From assembly GCA_937898195.1 (NCBI GenBank), contig CALEJD010000007.1, positions 1 to 8,119 of the forward strand: 8,119 bases of DNA, given 5' to 3'. The notes under the pieces are model-generated. The model had not been told where the DNA came from. It saw only the letters and a list, made by a program, of their open reading frames with translations, and made no database searches. A program made the translations under genes and the position numbers. Numbering within the stretch: position 1 is the first letter of the stretch; each line of letters begins with the position of its first letter. Shown piece after piece: positions 1-4,602 of the stretch. Origin of the DNA: an uncultured Clostridia bacterium. Its GTDB lineage: Bacteria > Bacillota > Clostridia > Oscillospirales > Acutalibacteraceae.

Positions 1-249
1 ATCTTCATAGTTTCTTGTCTGAATTGAACCTTGAACTGCAATCATTTGTCCCTTTTTGAAATAAGTTGAAACAAAATCTGCTGTGCCACGCCAAGCAACA
101 ACATTAATAAAGTCTGCTTGTCTTTCTTCACCGCTCTTGTAGTTACGTTCAACTGCAACAGTAAAAGATGTCACGGAAAGTCCGCTGGTTGTTTTGCGAA
201 GTTCGGGGTCAGCAGTAAGTCTGCCCATAATAATAGCTGTGTTTAACAT
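1..249 (-). CDS. ssb: Single-stranded DNA-binding protein, N-terminal part (cut by the left edge)
   Basis: The visible 83 residues begin MLNTAIIMGRLTADPEL and form the start of the OB-fold of bacterial SSB, which coats single-stranded DNA during replication, repair and recombination. Recognisable family positions are the opening N-x-x-x-x-GRLT-x-DPELR strand, the central TSFTVAVER strand, and the FINVVAWRGTADF block with conserved Trp53. KKGQMIAVQGSIQTRNYED continues the barrel and runs off the window, so the rest of the OB-fold, the flexible tail and the acidic C-terminal tip are not visible. The start is fixed by a GGAGG at 258-262, 8 nt upstream of the ATG. It follows rpsF on the same strand after 15 bp, the standard rpsF-ssb(-rpsR) arrangement; rpsR would be expected beyond the left edge. 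No own promoter is seen, so it is probably cotranscribed with rpsF. Confidence 0.95.
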   Translation of the reverse strand, partial: MLNTAIIMGRLTADPELRKTTSGLSVTSFTVAVERNYKSGEERQADFINVVAWRGTADFVSTYFKKGQMIAVQGSIQTRNYED

Positions 250-264
250 TTTCTTTTCCTCCGA

Positions 265-543
265 TTACTTCTTAACAACTAATGTTCTGAGAACACCGTC
301 AGTAATTTTAGCAATTCTTTCAAGCTCTGCTGGGAATTCAGGTTTTGCCTCGTAGTTATAGAGAACATAGTAACCATCAGCCTCATCATTGATAAGGTAT
401 GCAAGTCTTCTCTTGCCCCACTCATCAACGCTTTCAAGAGTGCCGTTTGACTCAATAAGAGCCTTGAATTTTTCCATAAGCTCTTTTGCTGATTCTTCAC
501 CCTTTGTAAGTGAGAAAACCATAATAGTCTCGTATTTTGACAT
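265..543 (-). CDS. rpsF: 30S ribosomal protein S6
   Basis: This 92-residue protein is close to the usual length of S6. It begins MSKYETIMVFSL, the first beta strand of the S6 ferredoxin-like fold, and contains the family block DEWGKRRLAYLINDEADGYYVLYNY (about residues 40-64). It ends with the KITDGVLRTLVVKK strand. S6 binds 16S rRNA in the platform of the small subunit as a heterodimer with S18. The ATG at 541-543 is preceded by a near-perfect AAGGAGGTG (550-558), 6-7 nt upstream. It is the first gene of an operon with ssb, driven by the promoter at 634-662. The leader at 544-627 can fold and may be regulatory. The acidic, disordered C-terminal extension of some S6 proteins is absent, so the chain ends directly after the last strand. 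Confidence 0.97.
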   Translation of the reverse strand: MSKYETIMVFSLTKGEESAKELMEKFKALIESNGTLESVDEWGKRRLAYLINDEADGYYVLYNYEAKPEFPAELERIAKITDGVLRTLVVKK

Positions 544-563
544 TCTTTACACCTCCTTGTGGA

Positions 564-628
564 CTTTGCCCCCAAACTCATCCTTGGGGGAAGGATTGCG
601 ATGAATTGATATTTTTCTTCATAGCAAA
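564..628 (-). promoter_or_regulatory. Foldable rpsF leader, possible S6:S18 autoregulatory element
   Basis: The predicted 5' leader offers two mutually exclusive hairpins. One pairs CCCCCAA (590-584 on the minus strand) with TTGGGGG (575-569) across 8 nt. The other pairs ATCCTT with AAGGAT around a CCCCC loop (about 596-580). The first transcribed bases, TTTGC (628-624), can also pair with GCAAA (569-565) and would close the whole leader. S6:S18-binding leaders are known upstream of rpsF in several bacterial phyla. I do not see their conserved signature clearly here, so assignment to that class is inference. There is no U-run, so the element is not a simple terminator. The block could instead be part of a dispersed C/G-rich intergenic repeat. 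Confidence 0.45.
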
Positions 629-633
629 TATGC

Positions 634-662
634 ATTATAGCAATATTTTCTAATAAAGTCAA
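634..662 (-). promoter_or_regulatory. rpsF operon promoter (extended -10)
   Basis: On the minus strand there is TTGACT at 662-657, a 17-bp spacer, and a perfect TATAAT at 639-634 with a TG one base upstream (TGCTATAAT). This is a near-consensus sigma-A promoter with an extended -10. Transcription should begin near 627. The TGA stop codon of the upstream membrane-protein gene (659-661) is contained in the -35 box, so the two units abut with no space for a terminator. Confidence 0.85.
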
Positions 663-2116
663 GCATTTTCTCTTTGTTTTCTGAAATCTTCAAGTCTTTG
701 TTTTGTCGTGATATAAAGTTTCTCTTTATATTCACCATCGCACTTCTCAACAACCACCATAAACAAAGTGATAAGCATAAGATATGGAAGAGGACAAAGA
801 ATACCCGGATTTACAAGCGACATCATTTCAAGACTTATATATGATAAGAAAATTGTCATATTAAAAAGTGTTGCTTTTCTCCAGATAAGCATATTTCTTC
901 TAATAAACTGATTTACAAAAGCAATGATACCTACCACACCAAAGCTTGCTGCAATCTGAATTGGCTCACAATGATACCAACAAAGAGCAAACTCTTTTGA
1001 TGCATGAATGTCACGGTTACCCATATAACCAAGACCTGTACCCAAAATTGGCTGATTGAAGAAGTCTTGGATTCCACGCGCATAATGTTTCGCTCTGATT
1101 TCGTTGCTCTCACCAATTAAGAAGTCATTAAGAGCATTGAAAAGTCTGTCAATAGTATAACCTAAGAACTTTGTGATTTCAGGCAAAAAAGCCAAAATAC
1201 CAAAGAGAAGGCACACAATAATAATAGCATAGGCCAATCGACGACGTCTGTCATAAAGCATATACATAACAATGCACATTACAAGTTCGATTGCACCAAA
1301 AACCATTCCCCCACGAGAACCTGTGAGCAAAATTGCAAGGTAGAACAAGAAACCGAAAGTTGTTGCATAAGACTTTTTATTTGCCATCAAAAATGCAAAA
1401 GGTATTGCTAACATTAAAATTGTTGAGCAATTATTTCGCCATTGCATATAGATAATGCCTTTAACATCAAGAACATGGTTAATCTTTACAAGGTAATAAG
1501 AAATCACCATAAAAGTTGCCACAAGACCGGTCATAACCATAATTTCAGTAAGTTTTTTGGTTACAGAATATTTAGCGTTCATATCAATATGAGCGTAAAA
1601 ATAACTATACATCAAAAGCATTCCGAAGCCTAAGCCAAACATATGATAAATTGATGAACCTGAGAAATACTCCTGCGGTGAAATAAACCCAATACCACCC
1701 AGTAATATTGCTACAGATACAAAAAACATAGGTTTAAATTGTGAGCCTTTAGCTTTTAAAGGTTTGAAATATGCTATAAGATGGAAAAGCACCATAAACA
1801 CAAGTGGAATCACATACCACTTGTAAGCCATAAACTTATCAAACGAGTCATAGCACTTTATTGCAATCATATAAGTCAGCATAAATGGTATAAGCCCCGC
1901 CATAATATCGTTGCTTAATACGATTACTACACCAATTATGTAAGCAAAAAAGATTGTTCCCTTTATTTCTAACTGCGCATCAGGGAAGCGATGGCTAAGA
2001 ACAATGATAAATCCTGCAAGGCATGCCAAAATAATCATCCACTTATCACTTAACAGGAATGCTCTTATATCAGCTATTCTTTTTTGCGCTATTTCTGATT
2101 TAAAAATTAATTCCAT
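659..2116 (-). CDS. O-antigen ligase/polymerase-like polytopic membrane protein (Wzy_C/WaaL type)
   Basis: The 485-residue protein is strongly hydrophobic, with about 12-14 predicted membrane segments from residue 27 to 457. Family features are a TGSRGG motif (residues 265-270) at the end of a membrane helix, and a long extracytoplasmic loop (about 313-383) rich in Arg and His. That loop contains RAKHYARGIQDF, PILGTGLGYM (356-365) and WYHCEPIQ with His382, followed by a helix starting SFGVVGIIAF. This SRGG plus P-x-x-G-x-G-x-G plus His pattern is typical of enzymes that polymerise or transfer lipid-linked glycans outside the membrane. Substrate and exact reaction cannot be told. The start ATG (2114-2116) has a modest GGGAG (2124-2128) 7 nt upstream and its own promoter. 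No glycosyltransferases or flippase lie nearby, so it is an isolated gene here. The cytoplasmic tail (459-485) is charged. The stop overlaps the rpsF promoter. Confidence 0.8.
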   Translation of the reverse strand: MELIFKSEIAQKRIADIRAFLLSDKWMIILACLAGFIIVLSHRFPDAQLEIKGTIFFAYIIGVVIVLSNDIMAGLIPFMLTYMIAIKCYDSFDKFMAYKWYVIPLVFMVLFHLIAYFKPLKAKGSQFKPMFFVSVAILLGGIGFISPQEYFSGSSIYHMFGLGFGMLLMYSYFYAHIDMNAKYSVTKKLTEIMVMTGLVATFMVISYYLVKINHVLDVKGIIYMQWRNNCSTILMLAIPFAFLMANKKSYATTFGFLFYLAILLTGSRGGMVFGAIELVMCIVMYMLYDRRRRLAYAIIIVCLLFGILAFLPEITKFLGYTIDRLFNALNDFLIGESNEIRAKHYARGIQDFFNQPILGTGLGYMGNRDIHASKEFALCWYHCEPIQIAASFGVVGIIAFVNQFIRRNMLIWRKATLFNMTIFLSYISLEMMSLVNPGILCPLPYLMLITLFMVVVEKCDGEYKEKLYITTKQRLEDFRKQRENA

Positions 2117-2145
2117 AAATTTTCTCCCAAAATTTCTCTATTGTA

Positions 2146-2174
2146 ATTATACTCGCAAACTTTTAAATCTTCAA
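2146..2174 (-). promoter_or_regulatory. Promoter of the O-antigen ligase-like gene
   Basis: On the minus strand TTGAAG (2174-2169) is followed after 17 bp by a perfect TATAAT (2151-2146). Transcription would start near 2139, leaving a leader of about 22 nt with the GGGAG ribosome binding site. It is divergent from the ABC operon promoter. Confidence 0.7.
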
Positions 2175-2180
2175 CAGTTG

Positions 2181-2218
2181 TTACAAAATCTTAATAATTA
2201 TTACAAAAATCTTACAAA
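2181..2218. repeat. Three TTACAAA direct repeats between divergent promoters
   Basis: TTACAAAATCTTA (2181-2193) recurs as TTACAAAAATCTTA (2201-2214), and a third TTACAAA starts at 2212. The starts are 20 and 11 bp apart, close to two turns and one turn of the helix. The array sits between the two divergent -35 boxes (2169-2174 and 2229-2234), where a shared regulator could act. The region is very AT-rich, so chance repetition or simple bending or UP-element function is also possible. Confidence 0.4.
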
Positions 2219-2228
2219 TAAATTTAAG

Positions 2229-2257
2229 TTGAATATTTGTGTGATTCGTGATATAAT
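2229..2257 (+). promoter_or_regulatory. Promoter of the ABC exporter operon (extended -10)
   Basis: TTGAAT (2229-2234), a 17-bp spacer and a perfect TATAAT (2252-2257) preceded by TGA (2249-2251) form an extended -10 promoter. The predicted start is near 2264, giving a leader of about 26 nt before the ATG at 2290. Confidence 0.75.
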
Positions 2258-2277
2258 TAAATCAGAATAATTTTTGC

Positions 2278-2283
2278 GAGGTG
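2278..2283 (+). promoter_or_regulatory. Ribosome binding site deciding the ABC ATPase start
   Basis: GAGGTG lies 6 nt before the ATG at 2290. A GTG at 2281 is in frame but is itself part of this ribosome binding site and has no good one of its own upstream. The ATG at 2290 is therefore preferred, making the protein three residues shorter than the longest reading frame. Confidence 0.8.
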
Positions 2284-2289
2284 AAAATT

Positions 2290-3201
2290 ATGGTTTTATC
2301 AGTTAACAATGTGTCAAAATCCTTTGGTGACAAACAGGTACTTAAGGGTATATCCTTTTCTTGCGAAGGTGGAAAAGCCTTAGGACTTCTTGGCAGAAAT
2401 GGTGCAGGTAAAACAACTATGATTAGAATTATTATGGGTGTTTTCAACGCAGACAATGGGAATGTCACTCTCGACGGCGTGCCTATAAATACAAGCAATG
2501 TTAAAATCGGCTATCTCCCGGAAGAGCGTGGACTCTACCCCAAGAAAAAAATTATGGAACAACTGGTCTATTTCGCATCATTACAAGGAATAGACAGACA
2601 AACAGCAATTTCTAATGCAGACAAACTTTTCAAGAAATTACAGATTGAAGAATATAAAAATGTGCGACTTGATACACTTTCAAAAGGTAATCAACAAAAA
2701 GTACAACTTATTGCGACACTTATTGCAAATCCTGATATTGTCATTCTTGACGAACCTTTTTCAGGGCTTGACCCTGTCAATGCATCGCTACTTAAAGATA
2801 TTGTCAAAGATTTGATTGCAGATGGCAAGCTGGTACTTTTTTCAAGCCATCAGATGAATTATATTGAAGAATTCTGCGATGATATTCTCATTTTAAATGG
2901 TGGACAAATTGTATTGAGTGGTAACATCAAAGATATCAAACGCGGATATGCAAGAAACATAATAGAAATCAAGAGTGAAAATCCACAAAGTATTGCAAAT
3001 TATCTTTCAAATAGTGATTTACCAATTATCAAGAGAATTACTTTTGATAAAACCACAGTTTTTGTAACACTTACAGATGAAAATGAGAAAAACAAGCTTT
3101 TAGATGCATTATCTCCAATGGGTAACCATATTGATGAAATCAAGGTTAAAGAGCCAACACTCAATGAGATTTTTGTACAGTTTACGGAGGGACAGATATG
3201 A
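2290..3201 (+). CDS. ABC transporter ATP-binding protein, NatA/YhaQ type
   Basis: This 303-residue nucleotide-binding subunit powers the permease encoded just downstream. Motifs in order are Walker A GRNGAGKT (35-42), the Q-loop region IGYLPEERGLYP (73-84), signature LSKGNQQ (130-136), Walker B VILDEP (151-156) with catalytic Glu155, D-loop SGLD (158-161), and switch His187 in FSSH. The usual Q-loop Gln is Glu78 here, as is normal in the NatA/YhaQ branch. Residues 220-303 form the extra C-terminal domain (DUF4162-like) of that branch, ending KEPTLNEIFVQFTEG. NatA of Bacillus subtilis drives sodium export with NatB, but most relatives have no known substrate, so none is assigned. The stop overlaps the next gene's start (ATGA), implying translational coupling. 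Confidence 0.92.
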   Translation: MVLSVNNVSKSFGDKQVLKGISFSCEGGKALGLLGRNGAGKTTMIRIIMGVFNADNGNVTLDGVPINTSNVKIGYLPEERGLYPKKKIMEQLVYFASLQGIDRQTAISNADKLFKKLQIEEYKNVRLDTLSKGNQQKVQLIATLIANPDIVILDEPFSGLDPVNASLLKDIVKDLIADGKLVLFSSHQMNYIEEFCDDILILNGGQIVLSGNIKDIKRGYARNIIEIKSENPQSIANYLSNSDLPIIKRITFDKTTVFVTLTDENEKNKLLDALSPMGNHIDEIKVKEPTLNEIFVQFTEGQI

Positions 3202-4433
3202 AACAGTTTCTCGCAGTATTTAAATTTGAATATTTAAACTTTATAAAAAATAAGATTTTTATTTTTCTCACTGTTGCTGTTGCAGTAATCATTACAGTTG
3301 TTGCTTTTTATCCGAGATTTTCTTCATCAACTGATATTTCATTGGATTTTGGCAAGCAAGAAACACCTTCTTTGCTTGTTATCGACAAGGCAAGTGTAGT
3401 TGGCTTAGAAGAAATAATAAAATCCACTCTAAAAGATGTCGATATAACCTTCACAACTGACGGCGATGAAAATTCAGCAAAAAATTCTGTTGAAAATAAA
3501 GAATACACTTCTGCTGTTGTAATAACAAGTCCCCTTGAATACACCTATATTGTTGAAAATCTTGGACTTTATGACACAACAGAGCAAAATATCAACAACA
3601 TTCTTCTTTCACACTACAAGACAATCGCTCTGCAGGGATATGGTCTTTCAATGGAAGAAATCGTCGACTTTTCAACCATCACCGTTAAAAGCAATTCGTT
3701 AATCGTTGGTCAGGACCAGACGCAGAATTTTATGCACGCATATATTCTTATGATGGTGCTTTATATCACAGTATTGGTTTATGGTCAGATTGTAGCCCAA
3801 AGTGTTGCAACTGAGAAAAGTTCACGAGCTATGGAGTTGCTTATCACATCTGCTGACCCGAAGAATCTTATCTTCGGCAAAGTGTTAGGTACAGGTTTTG
3901 CTGGGCTTACACAAATGGCAGTAATTCTTGTGTGGGGTATTTTGTGCGTAGCAATCAACAAAGATTATCTCATTGACAGCAATATGTTTTCAATGTTCAC
4001 AGGATTTTCTGCTTCAATGATTATTTATACCATTGTTTTCTTCCTTTTAGGATTCTTGCTCTATGCTTTTCTTTTGGGTGCTATGGGCTCAATGGCATCA
4101 AAGCTTGAAGACGTTGGCACACTCACAATGCCCGTTATGATTTTTTTAATTATTGGATTTGTCGTTACAATCTCATTTATGAGCTCAGGCAATATTGACA
4201 GTAGTATTGTTAAATTCCTTTCATATTTTCCATTCACAGCGCCAATGGCTATGTTTGCAAGAATTGCAATGGGCACAGCCACAAACGTTCAAGCAATTAT
4301 TTCAATAGTGATTTTGATAATTTCTATTGTTGGTGTTGGATACCTTGCAGTTGCAATTTACAGAATTGGGATTTTAATGTATGGCAAACCACCAAAATTC
4401 AATGAGATTGTCAGAGCCTTAAAGAAAAAATGA
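3198..4433 (+). CDS. ABC-2 type permease, NatB/YhaP-like
   Basis: The 411-residue membrane subunit partners the ATPase above. It has the ABC-2 exporter topology: one N-terminal helix (about 20-38), a large extracytoplasmic domain (about 40-178), then five further helices near 180-200, 233-254, 272-295, 309-328 and 366-388. The cytoplasmic stretch VATEKSSRAMELLITSADP (203-221), followed by LIFGKVLG, is the hallmark coupling region of the family, and YFPFTAPM (343-350) precedes the last helix as in YhaP/NatB. The length is usual for the family. A GGAGGG at 3186-3191 lies 6 nt before the ATG, inside the end of the ATPase gene, with a 4-bp ATGA overlap. It ends in a basic KPPKFNEIVRALKKK tail. 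Substrate unknown; sodium, antimicrobial peptides or lipids are all possible. Confidence 0.9.
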   Translation: MKQFLAVFKFEYLNFIKNKIFIFLTVAVAVIITVVAFYPRFSSSTDISLDFGKQETPSLLVIDKASVVGLEEIIKSTLKDVDITFTTDGDENSAKNSVENKEYTSAVVITSPLEYTYIVENLGLYDTTEQNINNILLSHYKTIALQGYGLSMEEIVDFSTITVKSNSLIVGQDQTQNFMHAYILMMVLYITVLVYGQIVAQSVATEKSSRAMELLITSADPKNLIFGKVLGTGFAGLTQMAVILVWGILCVAINKDYLIDSNMFSMFTGFSASMIIYTIVFFLLGFLLYAFLLGAMGSMASKLEDVGTLTMPVMIFLIIGFVVTISFMSSGNIDSSIVKFLSYFPFTAPMAMFARIAMGTATNVQAIISIVILIISIVGVGYLAVAIYRIGILMYGKPPKFNEIVRALKKK

Positions 4434-4551
4434 TGTTCACAAAAAGTTAAATATTTATATATTTTTATTCAATATTTATGTGATATTCTTTAACCAAGGT
4501 CAAGGAAACAAAACCTGACCAATCCCCTTTCATTTTCATTCTCCTTAAACG
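4434..4551. other. AT-rich convergent intergenic stretch
   Basis: No gene is seen between the permease stop and the terminator. The first 60 bases are almost pure A/T. A weak hairpin, GGTC-A-AGG with CCT-GACC around AAACAAAA (4498-4520), is present. It lacks a T-run and is probably only mRNA 3' structure. Confidence 0.5.
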
Positions 4552-4583
4552 AAAACGAGCTTTCACTAGGAAAGCTCGTTTTT
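4552..4583. terminator. Bidirectional intrinsic terminator between convergent operons
   Basis: A perfect 13-bp stem, AAAACGAGCTTTC (4552-4564) with GAAAGCTCGTTTT (4570-4582), encloses the 5-nt loop ACTAG. A run of five T follows the stem on the plus strand (4579-4583). On the minus strand the stem ends in TTTTCGTTT. It can therefore end both the ABC exporter transcript and the tetR-LRR transcript, whose last gene stops only 20 bp away. Confidence 0.92.
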
Positions 4584-4602
4584 CTTGTTTATTGTTTTTT
4601 GA

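Noticed and set aside
279..662. 127-codon minus-strand open frame overlapping rpsF
   Set aside because: It reads rpsF in another frame and would start inside the rpsF promoter. It has no homologous look and no ribosome binding site.
2363..2563. Possible loss of function in the ABC ATPase because the Q-loop Gln is Glu
   Set aside because: GYLPEERG is the normal form in the NatA/YhaQ branch. All other ATPase motifs are intact.
4498..4520. Hairpin GGTC...GACC as a second terminator
   Set aside because: The stem is short and bulged and no T-run follows. The 13-bp stem at 4552-4582 explains termination.
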